A stretch of 64,000 bases of DNA, taken from assembly GCF_000372725.1 (NCBI RefSeq), contig NW_005200087.1, positions 56,307 through 120,306 on the forward strand, given 5' to 3'. The position numbers and the translations under genes are program-made. The notes below the pieces were generated by a model that saw only the letters and a program-made list of their open reading frames with translations, was not told the origin of the DNA and did not search any database. This DNA comes from Emiliania huxleyi CCMP1516. Lineage: Eukaryota > Haptophyta > Isochrysidales > Noelaerhabdaceae. Below, one piece after another: positions 9,883 through 20,759 of this stretch. Numbering within the stretch: position 1 is the first letter of the stretch; each line of letters starts with the position of its first letter.

Positions 9883-10365
9883 TGGCAATGCCGCGCGGCG
9901 CCTACGAATGGTTCGGGAACGCCGCCCATGGGAACGGCGCTCTCGGCAGAGCTTTCGTGGCGGGGAGACGGCTGCCCGGAGGTGCCCGGAGCGCTCTCCC
10001 GGCTCACTGAGAGGGGAGATGGCGGATTTTTTTACATGGGTCGGGAGGGCAGCTCACGGCGGTCACGCAGCGCGCACCTTGAGTCGCGAGGGCGATGCGG
10101 CGACGGTTACCCGACGTCGGACGGACCGTCCACAGTGGTGCCAGGGTGCAGGCATGAATGGGTCTGACCTCGAAAAAAATTGCGATTTGTTGCTCCCCGC
10201 TCGGAGCTTTGTTTTCCTATTTTTGAAACAGCGCGGTTTCTCTTTCTTACATCTATTGGAGCGCCCAAACACGGGTCTGGCGCGCACTGGGAAAGAAAAC
10301 GTGCTTCCCTAAGGACTATTGAGTATTGTGCGCCTCGGCAAGGGCCCAAGGCGGTTCCGGACATC

Positions 10366-10745
10366 TAGAGCTGTCAAACGTTAAGAGAGCTGAGGACAGT
10401 GTTGCTAGTGTTAACAGTAACAACAGAACAACAGTGGGGCTCCCCAACAACAGTAGCTAACGTTAGGCCAGCTGAACAACAATAAGGAAGGCCTGGCAGT
10501 GACCCACGACGATCTCCAGCGTCCAGTGGCAGTGCGGGTAATACCCGAAAATACCTGGAAAAACCCAGGTATTTTCGGGTTTTACCCGGGGTTTTTGGCA
10601 TTTTCTGCTTGCTGACCACTGAACAACAGTAACAACAGTAACAAACAGTAACAGCATGGGCTGGGGAGAACACTTGAACAACGTTGAGGGTTTTCAGCCA
10701 ACAATAGTGCAACTGTTAGGCCCAAAGTTAACGTTGACAGCTCTA
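10366..10745. mobile_element. 380-bp hAT-like MITE with 8-bp TSD
   Basis: The terminal inverted repeats are TAGAGCTGTCAAACGTTAA at the left end (10366-10384) and the same sequence with one A missing at the right end. The element is flanked by an exact 8-bp direct repeat CGGACATC (10358-10365 and 10746-10753). A start of TAGAG and an 8-bp duplication are typical of hAT-superfamily non-autonomous elements. Inside are AACAACAGTAACAAC-like repeats and a long hairpin (10536-10587, stem GGGTAATACCCGAAAATACC). No coding capacity. Confidence 0.9.
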
Positions 10746-11862
10746 CGGACATCCCCCCGGATTTGCGAGCGTCTGGTGGGACTTCATCCTGACTTCATCT
10801 TGCCATGGGCTCTACAACGCGCCCTTCCACCCGTACGCGCCGATGCATCCGTTCCCAATGATGCCCCCTCCCCCGCACAGATGATGCACCTGCCGCCGCC
10901 GCAAGTTGGCATGCACGGGCTGGCCCAGCAGACGTGGATGCGCGGGGACGACTTGCAGTCCAAGAACAAGGAGGCGCACAAGGCAGCAGAGGGCGTAAAG
11001 CACGATCATCCATGATCCATTGCGAGGGCGCGCTAGGTGGAAGTACCGTTATGTGCGAGGTAGGTAGGTAGAAAGGTGAAGAACAGCCAGGCTCGGACTG
11101 GACACCAACGCGGTATGGGTGGACGCCGGACAGATGTGAGATGATGACGGCACGCACGAGCGACACACAGACACAAACAAGCTCACAAGACACACAGCCA
11201 GCGGGCTGCCACACACCCTGAGTTGGCGTACACATAACTCAAGGCCACATCCTCCCTGTCGCCCCCCCCAGCACTCCAAGGTGCCAAGAGAACAAATAAG
11301 GGCACAACAAACAACAGACGACAGGAAGTAACGTGCAGGACCTAGGTTAGAGCAGACCGCTCCGCCTCTAGCAATCTCGCCGGCCGGCGAGGCCCGGACG
11401 AGACCGTGTGTGGGGTCTAAGTGAGGTGTCTATGGACGCCCTCCTCACAGGCTAGTGGCCTACTACTAGCCCTAACTCGCACTCATGGGAGATGTCCAGT
11501 TCATTGTATGAGTGTATGCAAGCAGAGGCGCGTGTGCTGATTCTAGATCGCACGCCGTGGCATATGACTTGGGAGGCGTGCGACCGCAGCGCACCCGTCG
11601 TAAGGTCGACGGGCGCGCGTGTCAGCGAGAGAGTTGCGGGCGGAGCCATACCCGACTTTTAGAGGAAGAGCCCCGCGCCACGGTTGCCAGCCGTGCCTTC
11701 GCGGGAGCCGCCCCTCGAGCCCCCTCTCGTCGCCACTGTCCCTGAGTGCGTCCCGCCTTGGCGGCACACACTCGACGAGGACAGTCCATATGTGCGAGTG
11801 GGAAGCGGATTCGCCCACCTCGTCCTACATCTCAAAGAGCCAGAACCCACCGACCAGTGCCA
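10746..11862. other. Intergenic; repeat copy and a possible exon remnant
   Basis: Positions 10790-11010 contain protein-like Pro/Met/His-rich frames (NAPFHPYAPMHPFPMMPPPP in one frame, QQTWMRGDDLQSKNKEAHKA in the next) that may be the 3' end of a broken gene next to the MITE; no family is recognisable. Positions 11054-11284 are the inverted copy of the dispersed repeat at 3590-3815. From 11300 to 11862 I see no gene; this should hold the 5' region of the ankyrin-kinase gene. Confidence 0.45.
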
Positions 11863-14401
11863 ATGCGCGGGATTCCTGAGCTGCTCCGCGCAGCGGTGCT
11901 AGCGGTTGATCGAGGCGAGGAGGAGGCGGTGCTGGCGTGGCTCGACGGCGGTGGGCGGGCCGACGCGACGTACGAGAGAGGCAAGTTTAGTGGCCTCACG
12001 CTGCTGATGGGCGCCGCCCACTACGGCCACAAGCGGTTGGTCGAGCTGCTGCTTCAGCGCGGCGCGGATGCCAACCTGCAGAACAGCGACGGCTGGACCG
12101 CGCTGATGCTCGCCGCCCGCAGCGGCCACGAGCGGGCGGTCGATCCGCTCTTGCGGCACGGCGCGGAGGTCGACAAGAAGAACCGCAACGGCGGCACCGC
12201 GCTGACGTACGCCGCCCAGGAAGGCTACGAACGGGTGGTCGACTTGCTGCTGCGGCGCGAGGCGAAGATCAACCTGCAGAACAGCGACGGCCTCACCGCG
12301 CTGATTTTCGCCGCTTTCTTCAACCACCCCGCCGTCGTGCGGCGCTTGCTGCGGGCGGGCGCAGACGCGGCGGCGCGCACTGTTGGCGGCAAGACGGCGC
12401 TGCAGTATGCCAAGGAGAAGGGCCACGCCGAGTGCGTCGATGCCTTGTCGGAGGCGGCGGCGGCTGCCGACGGCCGGGCAGGGGCGGGCGGCGCCTCCTC
12501 GGGCGCGGCAGCGGCAGCTGAAGACGCGCCGCTGCTCGGCCAGCGAGTAGAGCTCAGCGGGCTCTCCTCCCGCCCCGAGCTGAACGGGCAGCGGGGCGAG
12601 GCGCGGAGCTTCGAGGGCGGGCGGTACGCGGTGGCGCTCGAGGGCAGCGGCGAGAGCGTGCGGGTGCGGCCGGGTAATCTGTCGCCGGCGGCGGCGGAGC
12701 TGAACGGTGCCTTGGCAGTCTCCGACGCGGTCGTGATAGCGGCGGAGCGTGGCGAGGAGGCGGCGGTGCTGGCGTGGCTCGAGGGCGGCGGGCGGGCTGA
12801 CGCGACGTTCAAGAGAGGCGGCGTGAGCGGCCTCACGCTGCTGATGCGCGCCGCCCGCTACGGCCACGAGCGGGTGGTCGAGCTGCTGCTGCAGCACGGT
12901 GCTGATGTCAACCTGCAAGACAGCGACGGCATCACCGCGCTGATGGGCGCCGCCCGCTACGGCCACGAGCGGGTGGTCGAGCTGCTACTGCGGCGCGGCG
13001 CGGAGATCAACAAGCGGGGTAGCCACGGCATCACCGCGCTGATGTTCGCCGCCCTCCTCAACCGCCCCGCCGTCGTGCGGCGCTTGCTGCGGGCGGGCGC
13101 TGACATGGCGGCGCGCAATGCGAACGGCATGACGGCGCTGCAGTGGACCAAGGAGAAGGGCCACGCCGAGTGCGTCGAGGCCTTCAAGAAGCACGTCCAG
13201 GAGGTGGTGGCGGGACGGCCCACGGCGACGGCAGCCGGCGGCGCAGGCGCAGGCGGCGCTTCCTCCGGCGGCGCTTCCTCGGCTGGATCGAGAGTCGCGA
13301 AGACGCCATCTCCAGCGGTGGCGGCGGGGCGGGCGTCGAGCGGTGGCGTGGCAGTCTCCGTTGAGGTCATCGCAGCGGCTGAGCGAGGCGAGGAGGAGGC
13401 GGTGCTGGCGTGGCTCGAGGGCGGCGGGCGGGTCAACGCGACGTACGAGAGAGGCGGCGTGAGCGGCCTCACGCTGCTGATGGGCGCCGCCAACCACGGC
13501 CACGAGCGGGTGGTTGAGCTGCTGATACGGCACGGCGCGAAGATCGACCTGCAGAGCAGCAACGGCCTCACCGCGCTGATAAGCGCTGCTTTCTACGGCC
13601 ACGAGCGGGTGGTCGACTTGCTGATCCGGCGCGGCGCTGATGTGGAGACGGCGGTCGCAGAATCAGCCGAACAGGCGGCGGAGGCCGCACGCGAGGCGGC
13701 AGCGGCTGCGGAGGCGGCGGAGGCGCGCGATGCAGCCGAGGCGGCGCTGCGCGAGGCAGTTGAGGCGTGCGGCCGAGGCGACGCCGATCTCGAGGCGCTC
13801 AGGGCGGCGATCAAAGCAAACACCGAAGGCGCCGACGGTTCGGAGGCGCTGGGGGCGGCGCGGCGGCTGCGCGACGAGCTGGCGGAGCGAAAGGCCCGCG
13901 AGGCTAGGGCGCTAAAGCGGCAGTGGCAGAAGGAGGAGAAGGCGGCGGCGAGGCAGGCGGCGGCGGCGGCGCNNNNNNNNNNNNNNNNNNNNNNNNNNNN
14001 NNNNNNNNNNNNNNNNNNNNNNNNNNNNNNNNNNNNNNNNNNNNNNNNNNNNNNNNNNNNNNNNNNNNNNNNNNNNNNNNNNNNNNNNNNNNNNNNNNNN
14101 NNNNNNNNNNNNNNNNNNNNNNNNNNNNNNNNNNNNNNNNNNNNNNNNNNNNNNNNNNNNNNNNNNNNNNNNNNNNNNNNNNNNNNNNNNNNNNNNNNNN
14201 NNNNNNNNNNNNNNNNNNNNNNNNNNNNNNNNNGGGCCACAGAGCCAGGCGCCGGCCGGCGGAGGGAGGCCGGATCGGGTGGTAGCAGAGGCTGCGGCGG
14301 CTCAGGCGGCGGAAGAGGCGGAGGAGGCGGCGCGGGCAAGGGAGGAGGCAGAGGCGAGGGCAAGGGAGGAGGAGGCAAGAGAGGCGGCAGCGGAGGTAGC
14401 G

Positions 14402-14445
<44 letters not shown>

Positions 14446-15898
14446 TATAGAGGCGGCAGTGGCGGCAGTGGCGGCGGCGGAGGCTCAAGAGGCGGCGGCA
14501 GCGGAGCCGGCGGCCGCGGCAGCGGCGCCACCGTCGGCAGCCGCGAGCGTCGCCGCCCTCGCCGCCGCCGCCGCGCCGCCCGCCGCCGTCCCTCTCGACG
14601 AGCTCATCGCGGCGACCGACGGCTTTGCCGAGGCGCGAAAGGTGGGCGAGGGAGGTTTTGGGCGCGTCTACCGCTGCGACGCGCTGCCGTCGCTCCCGCG
14701 CGTCGCTTGCGGGTTCGCCGTCAAGACGGCGCTGGTCGGTGTCGGCGCCCAAGGCCTCGCCGAGCTGCAGAGCGAGGTGCGCACGCTCAGCGCGGCGTGC
14801 CACCCGTCCCTCCTCCCTCTACTCGGCGTCTGCTTGGCGCCGGCGAGAGCGTGCCTCGTCTACCCCCTCTGCCGCGGCGGCAGCCTCGAGGACCGCCTCT
14901 ACCGCGCTCCAGCCGCACTGCAGCGGCTCCGCATGCTCGGCTTCGAGAGGCCGCCTCCGCCGCTCTCCTCTGCCGAACGGCTCCGTGTGCTGCGCGACGC
15001 GGCGAGTGCGTTGCACTACTTGCATACGCGCTCACCCATGATCCTGCACCGCGACGTCTCGGCGGGCAACATCCTGCTCGACGAGCGCGGCAACGGCTAC
15101 CTCGCCGACGTGGGCCTCGCGCGCGCGGCAGAGGCAACAGCCGGCGCCAATGGACAGGTCTCGCACCTGTCAACGCAGCGTATCTTTGGGAAGCCTGGCT
15201 ACATCGACCCGATCATCTCGCTGGACAACCAGGCTTCGCAGCTGACTGACGGTTTCGCGCTCGGCATCACGCTGCTCGTCAGCCTGACCGGCCGCGGCGC
15301 CGTTGGCTTGCTCAACGCGTGCGACGATGCATTGGAGGAGCCCGACATGGCGGAGGGCATCGCGGCGGCCGACGCGGGCTGGTCGGCGGCGCAGGCCGAG
15401 GAGCTGACGCGGCTGGTGGCCGGGCTGGCGTACGAGAGGAAGCGGAAGCGGATGCCGCTCGCAGACGCACTGCCGCGGCTGGAGGCGCTAGTCGAAGCGG
15501 CGGGGGAGGTGGAGGAGACGGCTGCACCCGAGGAGCGCCAGTGTGACCTCTGCTACGACGCGCCGCGCTCGGTCCGCTTCGCGTGCGGCCACGCGCTGTA
15601 CTGCGAGACATGTGCGCCGCGCGTGCTGGAGCGCGACACCAACTGCCCGGCTTGCCGCCAGCCGGCGCTGCCCATCGCCGCAACTGGGCGGCTGGTGGCG
15701 GCGCAGGCGACGTTTGTCCACCAGCCGCCCACTCGCGCTGTGCCACACCCACCGCCCAGTTGGGCGGCTGGTGGCGCGGCGGTGGTCGGGGGGCGAGGGG
15801 GGCGTGGGCGCGGTGGGCGCGGTGGGCGCGGCGGGCGCGGCGGGCGGGGTGGGCGTGGGAGGCCACGGGACGAGGGGCGTGGCGCTGGTGGCTCGTAG
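11863..15898 (+). CDS. Ankyrin-repeat / protein kinase / RING protein
   Basis: A large modular protein, probably cytoplasmic, with predicted scaffold, kinase and ubiquitin-ligase parts. Three blocks of ankyrin repeats (about 11900-12450, 12730-13190, 13360-13650; units of the type GLTLLMGAARYGHERVVELL) are separated by an RxVxLxGL...RPELNGQRGEA beta module at about 12540-12690 and followed by a Glu/Ala coiled coil. A 261-N gap interrupts the frame. After it comes a Pelle/RLK-like kinase: GEGGFGRVY glycine loop, FAVKTA lysine, HRDVSAGNILL and ADVGLAR in place of HRDLKxxN and DFG, and PGYIDP in the activation segment. A C3HC4 RING follows (CDLCYDAP, CGHALYCETC, CPACRQP) and then an Arg/Gly-rich tail. 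The HRD lysine is Ser and DFG is DVG, so kinase activity is uncertain. The reading frames on the two sides of the gap differ, which is meaningless if the gap size is estimated. Confidence 0.85.
13973..14233. other. Assembly gap (261 N) inside the kinase gene
   Basis: A run of 261 Ns lies within Ala/Glu-rich, GCGGCGGCG-type sequence. Low complexity on both sides probably caused it. Confidence 0.98.
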
Positions 15899-16667
15899 CT
15901 GCTGTACACGTTTGTCCACCAGCCGCCCTCGGCCTCGCGCAGTGCCTTTATTTATTTATCTGCACACTGCGAAGTCTTGTAGTTACGCGACGCGCGAGCC
16001 TTCCGCGTTCGGTTTCTCAGGAATCACGCAAGCCGTTGGTTCAACTCCGTCCGCAGGGGCTGCATTTGTGGACGACCCCCCCCCCCCCCCCTATGTCCCC
16101 TAAAACGGCGGGGGAGGGGTAGGGGTGCCGCTGTAGGGGGGTGTGGAGGGGTCGGGAGGGCGCGGGACCGCGGGAGTGCGGACCGTGACCTAAAGGCAGA
16201 TAGGTGAGTCCCTGAGCCCTGGTGTCGAGGTGTCGAGGCCCGGTGTCGAGGGTGTCGAGGGGTGTCGAGGGGTGTCGAGTTTGTCGAGTTGGCATTGGGT
16301 GGTGTCGAGGTTTGGTGTCGAGGTGTCGAGGCCAGGGCTCAGGTGAGTCCTTTTAGGAGGCCCGTCGCGACCGTCACAGACTCGCTCAAGACTCACCAAA
16401 ACACCCCCGCGAACCGCTGTTTCAAATAGCATGCACAGGCACAGCATGAACATCACATGGCTCATGGGACAGATCTCGCTCGCGCCTCGCGCCCCGGATA
16501 TCCCCGGCGAGCACAAGGCAGCAAGCGCACACAGCTCCGGCGCACGCACAGCACCACACATGGGATGAGAGAGAGACGATCAGGGAGGAGACGCCACGTG
16601 GACACGAGGGAGCAATATCCGGCCGGCGGGGCCGGGGGGGGGGGGGGCGCTGTGGCGGGCGTGCCAT
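15899..16667. other. Intergenic with GTGTCGAG repeats and an LTR-element fragment
   Basis: Positions 16099-16155 closely match 53939-53992, inside the LTR element (shared blocks AGGGGTAGGGGTGCCGCTGT and GGTGTGGAGGGGTCGG). Positions 16215-16345 are an irregular array of GTGTCGAG motifs flanked by the inverted pair CTGAGCCCTGG and CCAGGGCTCAG. Runs of 16 C (16076) and 13 G (16636) also occur. No gene is supported. Confidence 0.6.
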
Positions 16668-18506
16668 CTAGTCTCCCCGCTCGGGCAGCGGGAGCGGCTC
16701 AGCGCCCAGCACGCCCGCCTCGTGGAGCAGCGCATGCACGTCCCTCAGTGCGGTCTCCATGCGGGCCGCCATCTCCACCACCGCAGCCTCGACCTACGCG
16801 GAGGGACGGGCTCTCTCGAGGTCTCGAGGCCGCTGCGCAACCCTTGCCCTCTCGCCCGCCCTCCGCAGCCCCGCACCCCCTCGCGGTGCGACCCGAGCCG
16901 CGCGAGGAAGTCGGCCCGGCTCGGCGCCGCCCAGATCGCCGCGGCGACCACCCGTCGCGTGAACGGGTCTTGGTGCGGCCGCAGCGTCGCGTCGTAGGCC
17001 GCGTGCAGGCACTCTGCGAGGACAGCGCCGCCCTCGACCCCTACCCGCGCGAGCGCGTCGTGCAGCATGCGCAGCAGCCTAGGAACGAGTCATTAGTCAC
17101 CGTCAATCCCTACTCCAGCCGAGCGCGTCGTGCAGCATGCGCTGGCTGCCGGCAGAGCCACAGCAGAGCGAGCGCGGCCGACCCCTCCTTTGCCGCCTCA
17201 CCGCGCACGCACGCCCCCTCCCGCACCTCCCTCGCCACGAGGGCGCGCAGCGTGCGCTCGGGGGACAAGCGGCGCGCCGCCGCCGCCAGCTTGTCCGCGT
17301 TCTTCCGCAGCTCGCGCGCCACAGGAGCAAAGGTGGCCCCGAGGTGGTCCAGCACCTGGGCGTGTCGTGGGCGTGTCGTGGGCGTGTGGTGGGCGTGCCG
17401 TGGGCGTGTTGTGGGCGTGTGGTGGGCGTGCCGTGGGCGTGTGGTGGGCGTGTGGTGGGCGGCGTGTCTGGCCGTCTCTTGGACGTGTCCGTCTCCATAC
17501 CTCGACCAGACCTCGGCTACTTCGGCCCGATCTCGGCCCGATCTCGGCTACATCTCGCGCCGCGACGGTGGCGTAGACCGCCGCAAGCAGCGCCTCGCAG
17601 GACGCCTGACTCGCAACCCAACCACCATCACAGTTCAGCAAAGAACGCCGCGAGCGGCGCCTCGAAGGTCGCCTCCCCCTCCCCCTCCGCGCCGCCGTCG
17701 TCGCCCCTCCGCAGCGCCGCCGGGTCGAGCGCTGCCCAGAGAGGAGCCACATCGTCGAGGGCGCAGTCGAGCCGCCGCAGCGCCTCGCGCCCGCTCCGCT
17801 GCAGCAGCGACGCGCCACCCTCGCCCGCCCCCACGCTCGCCGCCGCCCCCGCGCTCGCCGCGCGCGGGGACGTCGCCCGCGGAGAGGTCGCCCGCGGACC
17901 CGCCTGCCCGCGCCTGCAGAATGGCGAGGGGCCGTCGAGCCGCTCGAGCCTCGCCCTCGCCCGCCTCCGCCGCCTCACCCTCGACGCGTCGGCGGGTGTC
18001 TCTGCGGCGGCGCCGTCGGTCACCCCTTGCAGCAGCGCCGGCAGCTGCCGGCAGCACTCCTCGAACCGCGTCAGGTCTCGCTCCGCGTCGAGCCAGAGCA
18101 TCGAGCGCGCGTTGGCCGCGTGCCAGGCGGCGGACGTGGCAAGCGCCTTGACGCTCTTCGCCGTCTCCGGTGGCATCACCTTGGCGAGCTCGGCGGCGGC
18201 CTCCTCCAGCTTCCGCAGGTCGCGCGCCGCGTCGAAGAGCAGCAGGCGCCGCGTGTTTGACGCGTACCACGCCGCCGCGAGGGAAAGCTGCACCACGGCG
18301 GGAGCGGCGCCCTCGGGCAGCAGCGCCTCGAGCTGGAGGGCAACCTCCTTGGCGCGCTGTGCGTCGCGGTGCGACGCGCCCCACTGCAGCGTGCGTGCGT
18401 TGGCAGCCGCCCATGCCGCGTGGACGGTGAGCTCGGAGAGCGCCGACGCTGCCGCCCACGCGCTGGGAGGGATCTCGGGCTGGCGGTCTGCGGCCGCCGC
18501 CTCCAT
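16668..18506 (-). CDS. GLTP-domain (glycolipid transfer) protein
   Basis: A predicted 466-residue protein whose C-terminal half is a glycolipid-transfer-protein fold, which moves sphingolipids between membranes. Exons: 18506-17640, 17355-17150, 17078-16877, 16793-16668. Introns 1 and 2 start with GC, intron 3 with GTGCGG. Splicing gives PLAAFF|VLDHLGATFAPVARE, matching the start of GLTP, then RKNADKL (the Asn and Lys of the headgroup site; the preceding Asp is replaced), ALLWLCRLLRML with the conserved Trp, and DATLRPHQDPF with the conserved His. The last exon supplies the closing helices (VEAAVVEMAARMETALR). The N-terminal 289 residues hold three repeats of about 45 residues of the form AWxAxNxRxLLxxDAxRDLxxxEE, of unknown role. 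Intron 1 (284 nt) contains a GGGCGTG minisatellite. A bare GLTP is about 200 residues, so this is an extended form. Confidence 0.85.
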
Positions 18507-19016
18507 CGCGGTCGCGAGCAACTGTCGGCCGGCGCTCCAAATACAGCAGTGGAGAGATTTTCCTGTTTGTGCAGCGAGGAGTGCTCGGGCGGGCGGGACG
18601 GCACTGCGAGCAGGGTTTATTTCTTTTTCACGTTTTTATAATCGATTTCGATGGATGGTCGTTGGATCGCTTTTCGTATGAAAATGTTTGTTTTTTTATT
18701 TTGCAAAAAAATCTGGTGGACCCATTCGCTGGTGGACCCATTCCCTAGAAAGAATTCTTACAATTTAAGCCCTCTCCTTAAAATCCCTGTGTGGTGGCGG
18801 CGCACCGTCCTCCCATCCCTCCCTTGGGTTGTATGTTTTCTTTCTTTCTTTGAAACCACGCCCTCAAGCTGGCTGTCCTGCCGACACCAAGCCTTCAAGC
18901 CGGTCCTCCGGTTTCCTCGCTGCGCGAGTTGCGGATACACCCTGGTCCCCCAGGTGTGAACGTCACGTGTGAACAGTCCCCGGCATCGAAGGCTCGCCCC
19001 TCGCAGCGGTGGTCAT
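18507..19016. other. Intergenic with a dispersed CT-rich repeat
   Basis: Positions 18778-18860 are an inverted copy of the AAAGAAAGAAAACGG...GGATTTTAAGG repeat (also at 580, 45700, 59370 and 61918). No gene. Confidence 0.55.
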
Positions 19017-20179
19017 TAGGTGGAGCCATTAGGTGAAGTGTCCGCCGGACACTACGTTGTGTCCGGCTCCCATTAGACCCCTAGGAATTCCTAATGCTCG
19101 TATTGTCCGGCGGACGCTACACCTAATGGAAACCTGTGGCAAGTGCGATCTCTAATGGTGCTCTCCCCAGCGCTCCACGCGCGACGCCAAGGCACCGCCT
19201 CGCGCTGTGAGGGGCAGCTCGCTACCGCCAGCCGAGGCTTCGAAGCAGCGGGCTCGCGGGCACCTCGCCCTCCCACGCGGCATCTCACCTCGCGTGGCTC
19301 GTCGAGTGCACGCACCGGCAGCTCAAGATATCCTCCTGCGCGAGTCCTCGTCGGTCTACGGGCTCGTGGCGCGTGACGCTACTTCGGGCACGACCCACCG
19401 TCGCCGCCGCCGCCGAGCCCGCCACCCCCCTCTCCGCCGCCGACTCCCTCCGCCTCGCCGTCGCCGCAGCCTCCCTCCGCCTCGCCGCCGCCGCTGCAGA
19501 CTCAGCAGACTCCGCCGCCACGCGCAACCACGCAGATCCCCCCCCCCCCCCCTGCCCACCGTCACCAACCACCGCCGCTCCCTCTCCGCCTCTCCAGCTC
19601 CACCGGCCCTGCCTGCGTCGCCGCTGCCACCGCCGCTCCCTCTCCGCCTCTCCAGCTCCACCGGCTCTGTCGCTGGCACGCTCGCGGCGCCGCCACTCCG
19701 CCCCCGCCGCCACTGCCGCCGCCCGTTACCGCCGCCACCCGCCTGCCCGCCCGCCCTCCGTTCACTTGCAGCATGCAGCTGTCTCAGCTGTACGTTACAG
19801 GCGGCCCTCCGAGCGGCGCTGCCTGCGGCACGTGTCGTGAAGGCGGCACGCTCCCTATCTATTACGCACCAACGTATCACGTTCCGTTCTGTGGCCCTCC
19901 TGTGTCTGGGAGTCGTCTGGGTGCGCACCACATTCCAGGGTGTCAACGCCATTCCTTGCACGTGCCTGCGTGGGTCTTCTCGTCCACATGGGACTGTGTT
20001 TCAGTGCCAGACTTGTGTGTAGAGCTTTGAGCAGAACCCCCTGCGGCTTTTGGGGGAGGGAGGGGGTGCTTGTCAACGCCTGCGGCGCTGAGCGCCTGCG
20101 GCGCAAATCGGCTATTGCTCGCTCCACCGCTGCCCGCTAAAAGCCATCGAAGGCTCGCCCCTCGCAGCGGTGGTCATTA
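19017..20179. repeat. 1.15-kb segmental repeat, copy 1
   Basis: First of three nearly identical copies. Each begins with a small foldback: CATTAGGTG and GTGTCCGCCGGACA pair with TTGTCCGGCGGAC and CACCTAATG about 90 bp later. Each continues through a Pro/Ser-codon-rich stretch with a run of about 14 C and ends with GGCTCGCCCCTCGCAGCGGTG. Copy 1 has 10 extra bases (AGGAATTCCT region, about 19082) and lacks 2 bases relative to copies 2 and 3. Open frames exist on both strands but are GC-repeat artefacts without recognisable domains. Confidence 0.9.
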
Positions 20180-20759
20180 CGTGGCTGGGTTCACAGCGAT
20201 TGTAGGAAAATGTCGAAAACACTTGACGGTCGCGGCCTTCCGACTCGCGCCTCCGCCTCACTGGCACTATTGTAGCCCTGGCCGGTGCGCGTGCAGAGTT
20301 GAAGTTCCGGAGTGAAAATTCGAACGCGTTCTCTCACGGTGACCAAAAAATGTCCACCTAGAGGCACCTCTGGAGGCAGGCCGCCGCACGCCGGCGACAC
20401 AGCTCCAGCTGTCGAGCTGACCCGCAGCTCCTCTCAGAGCGGGAACTGTGACGAAAGTTGACTGAAGCGGTTGTCAGGAATCATCATACGGATCACATGG
20501 TGGCTCTCTCATGACGGGCAACCGCCCGACCACTCCTGGGTGGCACTGCCACCGGTGTCGCTCGACGTCCTGTCGACAGCGTGCCGACAGCGACACAGAC
20601 CATGTGGGACGCGTCGAGTATCGACCTCTACTGCTTACCCAGCCTTCGAGTGTATCCTGACTGTGGTCCCACACCCACTGGTGTCCATCTCAGAGACCGC
20701 AGGAGGTCATGAGGGTCGATGGGAGTGCCAACCCCACAATGCCTAAAAACCCAGCCCAG
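20180..20759. other. Unique spacer between repeat copies 1 and 2
   Basis: About 580 bp that are not part of the repeat unit. No supported gene; short frames on both strands only. Confidence 0.6.

Noticed and set aside
16457-18681. Plus-strand ORFs of more than 500 codons
   Set aside because: Shadows of the minus-strand GLTP gene; composition is Arg/Ser/Pro-rich and no domain is visible.
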